This document shows, one piece after another, positions 33,086 through 42,865 of a DNA stretch of 64,000 nucleotides (positions are counted from its first letter, which is position 1; every line of letters starts with the position of its first letter). Position numbers and translations under genes: made by a program. Source of the DNA: an uncultured Bacteroides sp. (lineage in GTDB: Bacteria; Bacteroidota; Bacteroidia; Bacteroidales; Bacteroidaceae); the NCBI GenBank assembly GCA_949289295.1, contig CASENM010000027.1, positions 1 through 64,000 of the forward strand, read 5' to 3'. Below the pieces are notes generated by a model that ran no database searches, was not told the DNA's origin, and saw only the letters and a list, made by a program, of their open reading frames with translations.

Positions 33086-35263
33086 TTACAGCAGGTCCGG
33101 AATCAGATAAATGTTTTCTTCCGTCACTCCCTGTTCCAGCAAAGCTTCTTTGTCAGCCAGGTAGATCTTCATGAATTCACTGTGGATAACGGTACGTTTT
33201 TCCACTTCCCGATAGCATTCCAGAGCTTTCGGAATCAGATTCATGGCTGTATATACATGTCCGGTGTTCAGCCAGTCGGTTGTCTGTACTTCTTCCGACT
33301 GGAGGAGTTTTTCGTAGAAGCGGAGGGCGTCTTCATATTTTCCTGTCATGAAGTAACACCATCCGATGGCTCTCCGGGCATTGTCGGGTGTTTTGTCCAG
33401 ATATTCTACTTTGAAAAAATACTGCAAGGCTTTGGAATAGTCACGTTCTGCAGCAAGACATTGCCCGATTTGGAGGAGCAGGCTCAGATTGTCCGGCTGG
33501 ATAGCTTCCACGCGATAGAAATAATCGAGTGCCTTTTCATAATCATGCATCCGCTTGTAGCACTGGGCCAGATGTTTCAATGTCCATACATGGTCGGGTT
33601 TCAGAATGTCTGCCTGCCGGTAGGCGTTGACCGCATCCTCATAACGTTTCATCTTCTGGAATGAGAAACCCAGTTTCTGCCATACGTCTGCATCTTCTGT
33701 ATGGGCTTGGATTATTTCCTCATACAGTTCGATTGCTTCCTGCAAATAATTTTTTGTGAACAGATAGTCGGCTATCTGTTTGCGGTGTTCGTGTAGCCGG
33801 AGCATCGGACGGAGAAAAGGCGATTTCCAGAATGTCAGTTCATCGGTGAAAGGGTCGTGTTGCTCGTTCCGGTATGTCCAGAGCTTGAAGAACCGGTAGA
33901 GGTCGTGAACATACTGACGGCTCACCACGTTTGTTCCTTCCCGGCCGTTGACTTTGGAAATCAGCTTGTTTATTTTTTCCTGCGACATTTCGTTTTGTTC
34001 ATCGAGGGGGATGTCCAATATGCTACGTTGTGACGGCGGAAGCGAGTTCAGCGTGAGGCAAAACGAATATTTGTCGGAGTTGCAGAACATCGGGGAGTCC
34101 AGCAGCGTACCGACAATCGATTGGTTGTTGATGTCTTTGGGGTTGAACAGGCCGGCAATGTCGGGAGTCTGGAAGTCGAACAGATAGAACCAGTGTGCCG
34201 CCTGCCGGAAGAAGGGATAACTTTTCAACATGGAGAAAGTGCTCATGTATGTGTCGACTCCTTCCATCTGGAGCTCATTTAACTGGCGGATTCTGTCGCT
34301 GATTATTTCCATGCTTTTTTCCCATTCCGGATTCTTTTCGTCCCATTCTTCGATGTCGATGATTTTCAGGTTCGGGTTCTTCAGATGAGGATTCTGCATC
34401 ATTTGAGGGATGATTTCTTCACGCATTTTCTTGTCGACTTTTTCCGTTTCGCGTGACAGGAGGAACAGAATCTGAATGTTATAGATTTGTTCTGTGATTT
34501 CCGTGTTGTCCTCCCACAGGGCCAGTGAAGCGGTCAGCTCGGGGTAAAGGGAGAGTCGCGTCTCCTGATAATACGCCGCAAGTAGCACACCGATCAGTGC
34601 GCGTTGGGTGATGACCGTCTCTGTGCGTTGGTGGTACGTCTGCATCAGAAACTGAAACTTGCGCAGGTCAAAAAGTTTCATCAGGCTTAATGTGACCGCA
34701 CTTGTCATTACGGCCAGTGCATTGACCGAGATGAGCGGAGAGCTGAGAAGTTCCATCGCTTCATTATATTCCTCTTCTGTCCATTGGGTGGAAGTCCAGA
34801 TTTTGTCGAACAGTTCGTCGATGACCTTCTGGTTCCGTATGTTGAGCACTTTCAGCTCCATACTTTTCTTCTCGTCTCCGGCAATCATCAGCGAGGTGAC
34901 ACTTATGTTTTCTGCAATGCCTTCCAGAGTCTGTCGGAGTTCCAGAAACGTATGGGGAGGGACTTTTTTGAAGCCGCGGAATTTATCTGCAAAATATCCC
35001 GATGCTTTCTGCTGGTCTTTCAAGAATCCTGCCCGGTCGGCCAGTTCATATCCTCTTCGGCGCAGTTGGGCATACATTTTCCCTCTATCCGGGTCGTCCA
35101 CGCCTTGTGCGGCATATTGCAGCATGTACCCGTAAGTGGTTTGCAGGTTTTCCACTTCCGATGTCAGTTTCCAGTTGTCTGTTTCCGAAGCCAGCGAGCT
35201 CAGTTGCGCGAAAGCTTCTTTAAGTCTTCTCTGGTCGAGAAGTTGAATGATGTCTTTATACAT
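33086..35263 (-). CDS. Large TPR-repeat protein
   Basis: A 725 aa soluble protein from ATG 35263 (MYKDIIQLLDQRRLKEAF). The N-terminal 470 residues are helical without a named domain. From about 535 to 690 there are four or five tetratricopeptide repeats, for example DADVWQKLGFSFQKMKRYED, then DHVWTLKHLAQCYKRMHDYE and NLSLLLQIGQCLAAERDYSK. TPRs mediate protein-protein binding; the partner is unknown. No signal peptide is seen. The longer frame to 35461 crosses a structured leader and is not coding. A perfect promoter at 35480-35511 implies a leader of about 210 nt. Confidence 0.88.
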   Translation of the reverse strand: MYKDIIQLLDQRRLKEAFAQLSSLASETDNWKLTSEVENLQTTYGYMLQYAAQGVDDPDRGKMYAQLRRRGYELADRAGFLKDQQKASGYFADKFRGFKKVPPHTFLELRQTLEGIAENISVTSLMIAGDEKKSMELKVLNIRNQKVIDELFDKIWTSTQWTEEEYNEAMELLSSPLISVNALAVMTSAVTLSLMKLFDLRKFQFLMQTYHQRTETVITQRALIGVLLAAYYQETRLSLYPELTASLALWEDNTEITEQIYNIQILFLLSRETEKVDKKMREEIIPQMMQNPHLKNPNLKIIDIEEWDEKNPEWEKSMEIISDRIRQLNELQMEGVDTYMSTFSMLKSYPFFRQAAHWFYLFDFQTPDIAGLFNPKDINNQSIVGTLLDSPMFCNSDKYSFCLTLNSLPPSQRSILDIPLDEQNEMSQEKINKLISKVNGREGTNVVSRQYVHDLYRFFKLWTYRNEQHDPFTDELTFWKSPFLRPMLRLHEHRKQIADYLFTKNYLQEAIELYEEIIQAHTEDADVWQKLGFSFQKMKRYEDAVNAYRQADILKPDHVWTLKHLAQCYKRMHDYEKALDYFYRVEAIQPDNLSLLLQIGQCLAAERDYSKALQYFFKVEYLDKTPDNARRAIGWCYFMTGKYEDALRFYEKLLQSEEVQTTDWLNTGHVYTAMNLIPKALECYREVEKRTVIHSEFMKIYLADKEALLEQGVTEENIYLIPDLL

Positions 35264-35479
35264 AATGAACACGATAGTTTGTTGCAGACAAAGTCCGCAA
35301 GTATTATGAGGAGGTAAGGGATGCATCAGCCTGGAGGCAGGGTTAGAAGGTAAAGCTCGATATTTTTTGCGGGTGACAAGGCTATCAGGCTTTACCTTCC
35401 GAGCGAAGCGATACCTCCTTTTTATACTATAATTATTTGCGAAGCTTCGCGAACTCTCCATTTATAGCCTGATTATGTG
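35264..35479 (-). promoter_or_regulatory. Long structured 5' leader of the TPR gene
   Basis: About 210 nt are transcribed before the TPR ATG. GGAGGTA (35310-35316) pairs with TACCTCC (35412-35418). Inside lies a longer stem: AAGGTAAAGC (35348-35357) with GCTTTACCTT (35389-35398), extended by GATA/TATC. A separate 12-nt palindrome GCGAAGCTTCGC lies at 35439-35450. I recognise no known riboswitch class. No small ORF with an evident role is seen. Confidence 0.55.
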
Positions 35480-35511
35480 CAAATGTAGCAATTATTTTGT
35501 AATTCTGCAAA
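35480..35511 (-). promoter_or_regulatory. Promoter of the TPR gene
   Basis: On the minus strand TTTG (35508-35511), 20 nt, then TACATTTG (35480-35487): a full consensus match. Confidence 0.75.
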
Positions 35512-35583
35512 AAGGATATACCTCTTTGAAATCAAGAGAGTTATAAGAATGGCCTATTTTCGGGTAGTCATCAGAATCAGTAG

Positions 35584-35728
35584 CTACAGATTGCCTGTCA
35601 ATGGATTATAAGCGTTGAGCGGTTCCGTCACCGCATAGCCTTCTGTAAGTCCTGCCGCAAACTCAAAGGCTATGGTTAAAACAGAGTCATATATATGAGA
35701 GATTTCAATATGTTCATAATGTTTTCTC
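35584..35728 (-). pseudogene. Orphan C-terminal gene fragment
   Basis: A minus-strand frame without start codon runs from about 35728 to a TAG at 35584-35586 and reads like real protein (for example FEFAAGLTEGYAVTEPLNAY, then NPLTGNL at the end). It begins inside the last codons of the GNAT gene in another frame. I do not recognise the family. It looks like the 3' remnant of a deleted gene. Confidence 0.4.
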
Positions 35729-36196
35729 CATCACATAGTTTGCCAGATAAAGCCGATTTGCTTTCTGTTCCTTTACCACTAGGTAACCATGCTTCTCGAA
35801 GAAAGGCTGTGCTGTGATGCTTACCTCGACGCTTATTTTGTGTACGTTATATCCATGAGCCATTTTCTCCACTTCCGAAAGCAACAAGGTTGCTACACCC
35901 TTTCCTTGCCAGTCCTTGTGGACAAACATGGAGTGCAGATAGCCTTCGGCGTTCATGGAGGAAAAGCCGATGATACTGTCTTGTCCGTCAAGTGCGCCGA
36001 TATAATCGTTCTTTGCAAGCAGTTCTTTCCAATGCTCAATACTGTTTCCACACGAAGCCCAGTCTTCCGCTTCCTCTTTCGTGTAGTCTTTGGAATTGAT
36101 TGTGAGGACAGTGGCGTGGAACAATGCTTGCATTTCCGGAATGTCTTGCTCTGTCAGTGAACGTATGCTATAGGCAGGCTGTAAGTTTTTCACCAT
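35714..36196 (-). CDS. GNAT-family N-acetyltransferase
   Basis: A 160 aa acetyl-CoA-dependent acetyltransferase. The N-terminus is SIRSLTEQDIPEMQALFH. The acetyl-CoA loop is LHSMFVHKDWQGKGVATLLL (Q-x-x-G-x-A form, about 89-108), followed by HKISVEVSITAQPFFEKHGYLVVKEQK. It most resembles ElaA/YafP-like small-molecule acetyltransferases. The substrate is unknown. Gene remnants flank it on both sides, so it sits in an eroded stretch. Confidence 0.88.
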   Translation of the reverse strand: MVKNLQPAYSIRSLTEQDIPEMQALFHATVLTINSKDYTKEEAEDWASCGNSIEHWKELLAKNDYIGALDGQDSIIGFSSMNAEGYLHSMFVHKDWQGKGVATLLLSEVEKMAHGYNVHKISVEVSITAQPFFEKHGYLVVKEQKANRLYLANYVMEKTL

Positions 36197-36203
36197 AAAT
36201 ATA

Positions 36204-36533
36204 TTATATCTTACGTTTAAAATAAATCATATCTTTCAATTTACTAAAAAGTCGGCTACGGCATGCGAATACCGTAAAGCTGCAATCGATTGCAAAAGTA
36301 TCAATTCCTGTGATAGTCTCCTGTCTTCTGATGATTTTCTTTGTTCGGAAATGAAATTTAAGCACATTCCACATTTGCAGTCCTTTGTCTAGCTTTGTGG
36401 ATATAATTCTTGATTCATTTCTCCATTCGTGTGCTTTCTGTCTGAGCCATTGCACAAGCGGAATATCGTTTACGCATATCTGGTAGTGTCCTTTCCTGTT
36501 TTTGCTTAAAACTCAATTTCTATGCGTTAATCT
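36204..36533 (-). pseudogene. Open frame without ATG, possible gene remnant
   Basis: A minus-strand frame is open from about 36533 to the stop at 36204. It reads GHYQICVNDIPLVQWLRQKA, then a basic stretch with many Lys and Arg. The only start-like codon is a GTG at 36455, which would give 83 aa. I recognise no family. It may be a fragment of a lost gene or chance. Confidence 0.25.
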
Positions 36534-36567
36534 GCTGAAATACGGCAGATATTCCATAGATTTTGCG

Positions 36568-36575
36568 TAATTTTG
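36568..36575 (+). promoter_or_regulatory. -7 element of the mfd promoter
   Basis: TAATTTTG lies 20 nt before the mfd ATG. A TTTG at the -33 distance is not seen. It shows that the ATG at 36596 and not an upstream codon is used. Confidence 0.55.
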
Positions 36576-36595
36576 CATTATCTACTATCAGAACA

Positions 36596-39500
36596 ATGGG
36601 TATAAAGGAACTTCAGGAAAGATATGCCAGACATCCGAACGTGTCGGGGTTGGCTTCTATATTGGAAAAAAAAGAGGTGAGAACAGTTTTTCTTGACGGG
36701 ATGCACGGTTCGTGCGCGTCATTGTTTGCGTCTGCCTTCGTCAGGCGGAAAGTGGGGGTATATCTGTTCATTCTGGACGATTTGGAAGAAGCTGGATATT
36801 TCTACCACGATATGGTGCAGGTGAACGGGGAAGAACATACTTTGTTTTTCCCTTCATCGTATCGGAGAGCCGTCAAATACGGGCAGAAGGATGCGGCCAA
36901 TGAGATTCTCCGTACTGAGGTGCTGGGCGTGTTGGAGCGCAAAGAACCGGTGTCGGTGGTCACTTACCCCGATGCACTGGCCGAAAAAGTAGTGTCACAG
37001 AAAGTGCTCGGCGACCGTACGCTGACTTTGAAGACGGGCCAGCGGACAACTACGGAGAAGATAATGGAAAAACTTTCGGACTATGGCTTCGAGCGTGTGG
37101 ACTATGTGTATGAGCCGGGACAGTTCGCACTTCGTGGAAGTATTCTCGACGTGTATTCGTTCGCTTCGGAATACCCCTACCGCATTGACTTTTTCGGCGA
37201 TGAGGTGGACAGTATCCGTACGTTCGAGGTGGAAACCCAGCTTTCGAAAGAGAAAAAGACATCGGTGAACATCGTGCCGGAATTGTCATCGGTTGCTGAG
37301 GGGGATGTATGTTTTCTTGATTTTATCCCTGAAGAGAGTGTGTTGTGGGTGAAAGATCTGGCGTGGGTGAAGGAGCGGATTCAGACTGTACACGACGAGA
37401 CGCTTTCTCCGCAGGCATTGGTGGCTTACGAAGGGGAACAGACTGAGCTGGCGGGACTGGAGAAGAAACTGGTGGACGGGGCTGAATTTACCGTGCGTGC
37501 ACTTGGTTTCCGTCGGATTGATTTCGGGCACAAGGCTTTGGGTACTCCGCAGGCATCGCTCAGGTTCGAGACTTCGGTCCAGCCTATTTTCCACAAGAAT
37601 TTTGATTTGGTTTCCAGCGCACTGACCGATTATCAGCTGAGAGGATATTCAATCTATATCTGTTCCGACAGCATGAAGCAGACTGACCGTCTGAAGGACA
37701 TTTTCAAGGAAAGGGGAGATGATATCCGCTTTGAACCCGTAGACCGCACGTTGCACGAAGGGTTCATCGACCATACTTTACACAGCTGCATTCTTACAGA
37801 CCATCAGATATTCGACCGTTTCCATAAATATAGCCTGCGGAGCGACAAGGCACGCAGCGGAAAGGTGGCTCTTTCGCTCAAGGAGCTGAACATGTTTGAG
37901 CCGGGGGATTATGTGGTGCATATTGACCATGGTATCGGAAAATTTGCGGGACTGGTCCGCATTCCGAACGGAAACACTACGCAGGAGGTCATCAAACTGG
38001 TATATCAGAACGATGACGTGGTGTTCGTGTCAATCCATTCGTTGCACAAGATATCCAAATATAAAGGGAAAGAGGGCGAACAGCCCCGTATCAGCAAATT
38101 GGGTACGGGTGCATGGGAGAAAATGAAGGAGCGCACCAAGACAAAAATCAAGGACATCGCCCGTGACCTTATCCGGCTCTATTCCCAGCGCAAACAGGAG
38201 AAAGGTTTCCGTTTCAGTCCCGACAGCTTCATGCAGCATGAGCTGGAAGCAAGCTTTCTTTATGAGGATACGCCCGACCAGATGAAAGCCACTCAGGAGG
38301 TGAAGGCGGATATGGAAAGCGACCGCCCGATGGACCGTCTGGTGTGTGGCGACGTGGGGTTCGGAAAGACAGAGGTGGCAATCCGTGCTGCATTCAAGGC
38401 GGTGGCCGACAACAAGCAGGTGGCGGTGTTGGTACCCACTACAGTGTTGGCCTTTCAGCATTACCAGACTTTCAGGAAGCGTCTGGAGGATATGCCTTGC
38501 ACGGTGGAATATCTGAGCCGTGCCAGAACGGCCAAAGACACTACCCGTATTTTGAAAGGACTGGCCGAGGGAAGTGTGAACATCCTGATCGGTACGCATA
38601 AGATTATCGGCAAGAGTGTGAAGTTCAAGGATCTGGGGTTGTTGATTATCGACGAGGAACAGAAGTTCGGAGTGAGTGTGAAAGAGAAGCTCCGTCAGTT
38701 GAAGGTGAATGTGGATACGCTCACTATGACCGCTACGCCGATTCCGCGTACGCTCCAGTTCTCGCTGATGGGAGCGCGTGACTTGTCGGTCATCCAGACT
38801 CCTCCTCCCAACCGTTATCCGATTCAGACGGAAGTACATACATTCAATGAAGAAATCATTGCAGAGGCCGTCAATTTCGAGATGAGCCGCAACGGGCAGG
38901 TGTTTTTCGTGAACAACCGTATCCAGAACCTTCCGGAACTGAAGGCCATGATTGAGCGGAACATTCCCGATTGCCGGGTGTGTATCGGCCACGGCCAGAT
39001 GCAGCCTGAAGAACTGGAGAAAATCATATTCGGTTTTGTGAACTATGATTACGATGTGCTGCTCTCCACGACCATCATCGAAAGCGGTATAGACATCCCG
39101 AACGCCAATACGATCATCATCAATCAGGCGCAGAATTTCGGATTGAGTGACCTGCACCAGATGCGTGGGCGCGTAGGGCGGAGCAACAAGAAAGCATTCT
39201 GTTATCTGCTGGCTCCTCCCTTGTCGAGCCTCACTCCGGAAGCGAAACGGCGTCTGCAGGCCATCGAGAATTTCAGCGATCTGGGAAGCGGTATCCATAT
39301 CGCCATGCAGGACTTGGATATCCGTGGCGCAGGAAACATGCTGGGGGCGGAGCAGAGCGGATTCATTGCCGATTTGGGTTATGAAACTTACCAGAAGATT
39401 CTGGCTGAGGCCGTGAAGGAATTGAAAAACGAGGAGTTTGCTGATTTGTATGCGGATGAAATCAAGGCCGGTGAAGAAAAAATCAGTGGGGAGGAGTTTG

Positions 39501-39979
39501 TGGACGAATGTTCCGTGGAAAGCGATCTGGAACTGCTGTTCCCCAACGAATATATTCCGAGCAGCAGTGAGCGCATGTTGCTTTACCGGGAGCTGGACAA
39601 GCTGGAACTGAACAGGGATGTGGATGCATTCAAGTCGCGGCTAGTCGACCGTTTCGGCAAGATTCCTCCTGAAGGTGAAGAGCTTATCCGTATCGTCCCG
39701 TTACGCCGGTTGGCAAAGCGGCTGGGGGCGGAAAAGGTGTTCCTGAAAGCCGGCCGCATGACGCTTTATTTTGTCAGCAACCTGGAAAGCCCGTATTATC
39801 AGAGCAAGTCGTTCGGAAAGATTATTGAATACATGTCGAAATATCCCCGTATCTGTAATCTCCGCGAGCAGAATGGCAAGAGGAGTATGGTGGTGCAGCA
39901 TGTGGCTACGGTGGAGGAAGCGGTGGCCATTCTGCAGGAGATGGTTGGCATGAATGGGGAGTCATCGGCAGGATTGTGA
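36596..39979 (+). CDS. mfd: Transcription-repair coupling factor
   Basis: Removes stalled RNA polymerase from damaged DNA and recruits UvrA. The 1127 aa protein has a UvrB-like damage-recognition module (about 1-400), a CarD-like polymerase-interacting domain starting near 430 (FEPGDYVVHIDHGIGKFAGL), and a RecG-type translocase with Walker A GDVGFGKTE near 584 and DEEQKFG near 685. Then come TATPIPRTLQFSL, STTIIESGIDIPNANTIII and QMRGRVGRSN. The C-terminal TRCF domain begins near 955. The start is ATG 36596 (MGIKELQERYARHP), right after the promoter. It forms a single-gene unit. Confidence 0.97.
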   Translation: MGIKELQERYARHPNVSGLASILEKKEVRTVFLDGMHGSCASLFASAFVRRKVGVYLFILDDLEEAGYFYHDMVQVNGEEHTLFFPSSYRRAVKYGQKDAANEILRTEVLGVLERKEPVSVVTYPDALAEKVVSQKVLGDRTLTLKTGQRTTTEKIMEKLSDYGFERVDYVYEPGQFALRGSILDVYSFASEYPYRIDFFGDEVDSIRTFEVETQLSKEKKTSVNIVPELSSVAEGDVCFLDFIPEESVLWVKDLAWVKERIQTVHDETLSPQALVAYEGEQTELAGLEKKLVDGAEFTVRALGFRRIDFGHKALGTPQASLRFETSVQPIFHKNFDLVSSALTDYQLRGYSIYICSDSMKQTDRLKDIFKERGDDIRFEPVDRTLHEGFIDHTLHSCILTDHQIFDRFHKYSLRSDKARSGKVALSLKELNMFEPGDYVVHIDHGIGKFAGLVRIPNGNTTQEVIKLVYQNDDVVFVSIHSLHKISKYKGKEGEQPRISKLGTGAWEKMKERTKTKIKDIARDLIRLYSQRKQEKGFRFSPDSFMQHELEASFLYEDTPDQMKATQEVKADMESDRPMDRLVCGDVGFGKTEVAIRAAFKAVADNKQVAVLVPTTVLAFQHYQTFRKRLEDMPCTVEYLSRARTAKDTTRILKGLAEGSVNILIGTHKIIGKSVKFKDLGLLIIDEEQKFGVSVKEKLRQLKVNVDTLTMTATPIPRTLQFSLMGARDLSVIQTPPPNRYPIQTEVHTFNEEIIAEAVNFEMSRNGQVFFVNNRIQNLPELKAMIERNIPDCRVCIGHGQMQPEELEKIIFGFVNYDYDVLLSTTIIESGIDIPNANTIIINQAQNFGLSDLHQMRGRVGRSNKKAFCYLLAPPLSSLTPEAKRRLQAIENFSDLGSGIHIAMQDLDIRGAGNMLGAEQSGFIADLGYETYQKILAEAVKELKNEEFADLYADEIKAGEEKISGEEFVDECSVESDLELLFPNEYIPSSSERMLLYRELDKLELNRDVDAFKSRLVDRFGKIPPEGEELIRIVPLRRLAKRLGAEKVFLKAGRMTLYFVSNLESPYYQSKSFGKIIEYMSKYPRICNLREQNGKRSMVVQHVATVEEAVAILQEMVGMNGESSAGL

Positions 39980-40168
39980 GAACGGGCACCTTTTTATTAT
40001 TGGAAGAAGATGTAGATAGGTATGATTTTATGCTGTCCGGCGGTTTTTATCGTTTGATGACGTTTGTTGAAATATTTTTGGTGAATAATTGTAATGTAAA
40101 AGAAACAATCGTGTAATCGTCATGAAAATCTCCTCCTTTACTTTTGCGCCATAATTAAAAAGCAGGAG
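39980..40168 (+). promoter_or_regulatory. Upstream region of the TonB-dependent receptor gene
   Basis: A -7 element TACTTTTG is at 40139-40146, 23 nt before the ATG at 40169. At 40089-40128 four 7-nt words recur every 11 bp (TTGTAAT, AAGAAAC, GTGTAAT, ATGAAAA). The first and third match 5 of 7 positions of the enterobacterial Pho-box word CTGTCAT, the others poorly. This may be a regulator site but is weak evidence. Confidence 0.4.
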
Positions 40169-42823
40169 ATGAAGACTAGATTTATTGTGGCGATATTGTT
40201 GTTGGTGTCATTCAGCGCACAAGCCAGAATCATTAGGGGAAAGATTACGGATGCTCAGACCGGAGAAGAGATTATCGGTGCTTCTGTGGTGGTGAAAGAA
40301 GAACCCGGCAAAGGAGCGGTGACAGGTCTGGACGGGAGCTTCAACCTGTCGGTAGAGGGAAACACATATACGCTGGTTTGCTCTTATATAGGGTATAAGA
40401 ACTATGAAGTAGAAGTCGGCGCGAAGGATGATGAGATTGTGATTCCTTTAAAGGCCGACGAGGTGATGTTGGGCGAGGTGACCGTAGTAGCCACAAATCC
40501 CGGACGCACGGAGGCCGGTGCGCGTGCCATTGAGCGTAAGGCGATGAATGTGGTGAACGTAATGAGTGCCAAGGCCATCGAGCTTTCGCCGGACATTACC
40601 GTGGCGAATGTCATCCAGCGAATGTCGGGTGTGACCATTGAGCGCAACAGTAGCGGGGAGGGCCAGTATGCCATTCTCCGCGGTATGGACAAACGTTACA
40701 ATTATACACTAGTCAACGGCGTGAAGATTCCAAGTCCGGATAACAAGAACCGTTTCGTTCCATTGGACATATTCCCTTCTGAGATGCTCGACCGTCTGGA
40801 GGTGACCAAGTCGTTGACGGCCAATATGGAAGGCGACGGTATCGGCGGTGCGGTGAATCTGGTGATGAAGGACGCGCCTACGGAACGCCAGTTTACGGCA
40901 AGCGTTTCCACCGGTTACAATGCCATGTATTTCGGCCGTGATTTCCAGTCGTTCAATACAGGGGCGATTGTGAAGGAATCTCCTTATGAGGCGATGGGAA
41001 AGCCGGAAGACTATAAGGTGACTCAGGATAACTTTACAAACAAGAATCTTCACATGAAATGGAAAAGGCCGTTGCCCGACCTGACGGCCAGCCTTTCTTA
41101 CGGTGACCGTTTCTTTGACAACAGGCTGGGCGTGATGTTGGCCGGGAGCTATCTGAACACTTACAGAGGTAAGGAAAGCCAGTTATATTATCAGCCGGGA
41201 ACTTCCCACAATGGCATTGAATATCGTGACTATTCAGCCCGGCAGACCCGTATCGGAGCTCATGCGAAGCTGGATTATCACATCAACGGAAACCACAAGC
41301 TGACGTGGTATAACGGTTATATGGATATGCGCGAGGCGGAAGTACGCGACGGGCAGGACGACAAGGAACGTGCCGTACGTATGAAGTGGAACCGCCAGTA
41401 CATCATCAATTCCACATTGAGGGGTGAGCATCAGTTTTTTGAAGACGGTGCCTTGAAATTGAACTGGTCGGCCGTCATATCCAAGGCGTATAGCGAGACT
41501 CCCGACAATGCGGAGATATTCATGCAGGGATCGCATGTCCGGACTTCGGGCGCGGCTACCCGGCGTTGGGAACATAATTCGGACAAAGATAAAGCCGGAT
41601 ATGTGGATTTGAGCTACAGATGGAGGTTGGCCGATGAGTCGGCATTCGATTTTTCGGTGGGAGGCATGTACCGCGACAAGAAACGAGACAGTTTTTTCAA
41701 TGAATATACCTTTGATTCCGGAACGGGGAGGGATCCCCAGTATCTGGGTGAAGATTGGAACAATTTTGATGAGATTGTGTTTGTGCCGGCCATGCGCGGA
41801 TATGGTAATATCGGAGACCCGTTGAACTATGACGCGTCTGAAAAAGTAGGGGCTGGTTATGGAATGGTGAAATATACATTCCCGGAATGGGAACTGATTG
41901 CCGGGGTGCGTGTGGAGCATACCGACCAGGGATATGTCCTGAAATTTCCGCGCGAGGTGGACCCGGAAGGAAATCAGAAATATACGGATGTACTTCCCAG
42001 TTTCCATGTGAAATATAACGTGCATGAAAACGCGAACTTGCGTTTCTCGTATGCGCGTGCCATCAATCGCCCGAGCTTCTTTGAGATTGTGCCTTATACG
42101 ATTCTCAATGAAGATTACAAGGAAAAGGGTAATCCCGATTTGAAGCACACCGTGGCCGACAATGTGGACTTGCGTTATGAATATTTTCCACGCTCGTCCG
42201 AGCAGTTCATGGTGGGTCTGTTCTATAAGAAGATTCAGGATCCGATTGAATATAGTTTGATTACGTCCGGCCAGGACACCTATTATCAGCCGATGAATTT
42301 GGGTGACGCTACAAACATGGGAGTGGAGGTGGACATCATGAAATATTTCAACTGGTTCGGCATCAAGGCCAACTATACCTACACGCACTCCAGAATCACA
42401 ACAGACAAGCGTTATATGGACGGCTCCGAGGTCAGGACGAGAAAGCAGTCACGGCCTTTGTTCGGACAGGCGGCGCACGTGGCCAATCTTTCTTTTCTGT
42501 TGAAGGATACCAAGCGCGGATGGGAGGGGCAGATTGCCGGAAGCTATACGGGAAAGCGTCTGAGCGATATTTCAAACTGGTATGAGAATGACATTTGGGA
42601 AGACGGTTATTTTCAGTTGGACGCTTCTGTGGAAAAGAGCTTCAGGAAAGGGGTAAGCCTTTTTGCCAAAGCATCCAACTTGCTTGACGTGCCTTTGCTG
42701 AGATATGTTCAGAAAGGTCCCAGCACGGCAGACATCAATTACGAGCGTCATAAGGGGAACGTAATCGAGCGTAAGGAATGGCACGGACAAACCATCATGT
42801 TGGGTGTGAGATATAAACTTTAA
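40169..42823 (+). CDS. TonB-dependent outer-membrane receptor
   Basis: An 884 aa outer-membrane importer. A signal peptide (about 1-19) is followed by a carboxypeptidase-like regulatory domain (about 22-105, RGKITDAQTGEEIIGASVVV and GLDGSFNLSV), a plug domain (about 115-230, with VIQRMSGVTIERNSSGEGQY and LRGMDKRYNYTLVNGV), and a 22-strand barrel to the end (VRYKL). It is of the non-SusC type: much shorter than SusC, and the next gene is not SusD-like. The substrate is unknown. The downstream beta-helix lipoprotein is 42 bp away and probably works with it. Confidence 0.93.
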   Translation: MKTRFIVAILLLVSFSAQARIIRGKITDAQTGEEIIGASVVVKEEPGKGAVTGLDGSFNLSVEGNTYTLVCSYIGYKNYEVEVGAKDDEIVIPLKADEVMLGEVTVVATNPGRTEAGARAIERKAMNVVNVMSAKAIELSPDITVANVIQRMSGVTIERNSSGEGQYAILRGMDKRYNYTLVNGVKIPSPDNKNRFVPLDIFPSEMLDRLEVTKSLTANMEGDGIGGAVNLVMKDAPTERQFTASVSTGYNAMYFGRDFQSFNTGAIVKESPYEAMGKPEDYKVTQDNFTNKNLHMKWKRPLPDLTASLSYGDRFFDNRLGVMLAGSYLNTYRGKESQLYYQPGTSHNGIEYRDYSARQTRIGAHAKLDYHINGNHKLTWYNGYMDMREAEVRDGQDDKERAVRMKWNRQYIINSTLRGEHQFFEDGALKLNWSAVISKAYSETPDNAEIFMQGSHVRTSGAATRRWEHNSDKDKAGYVDLSYRWRLADESAFDFSVGGMYRDKKRDSFFNEYTFDSGTGRDPQYLGEDWNNFDEIVFVPAMRGYGNIGDPLNYDASEKVGAGYGMVKYTFPEWELIAGVRVEHTDQGYVLKFPREVDPEGNQKYTDVLPSFHVKYNVHENANLRFSYARAINRPSFFEIVPYTILNEDYKEKGNPDLKHTVADNVDLRYEYFPRSSEQFMVGLFYKKIQDPIEYSLITSGQDTYYQPMNLGDATNMGVEVDIMKYFNWFGIKANYTYTHSRITTDKRYMDGSEVRTRKQSRPLFGQAAHVANLSFLLKDTKRGWEGQIAGSYTGKRLSDISNWYENDIWEDGYFQLDASVEKSFRKGVSLFAKASNLLDVPLLRYVQKGPSTADINYERHKGNVIERKEWHGQTIMLGVRYKL

Positions 42824-42865
42824 CGGACAGAAAACATATAACTAACTTTTTTTATTTGACTAATT

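Noticed and set aside
33086-35461. Long form of the TPR protein starting at 35461
   Set aside because: The extra 66 residues would come from the hairpin-rich leader and are Arg/Ser-rich without homology; ATG 35263 begins the helical region.
38030-39298. 422-codon open frame antisense to mfd
   Set aside because: It lies wholly inside the helicase part of mfd with conserved motifs on the plus strand.
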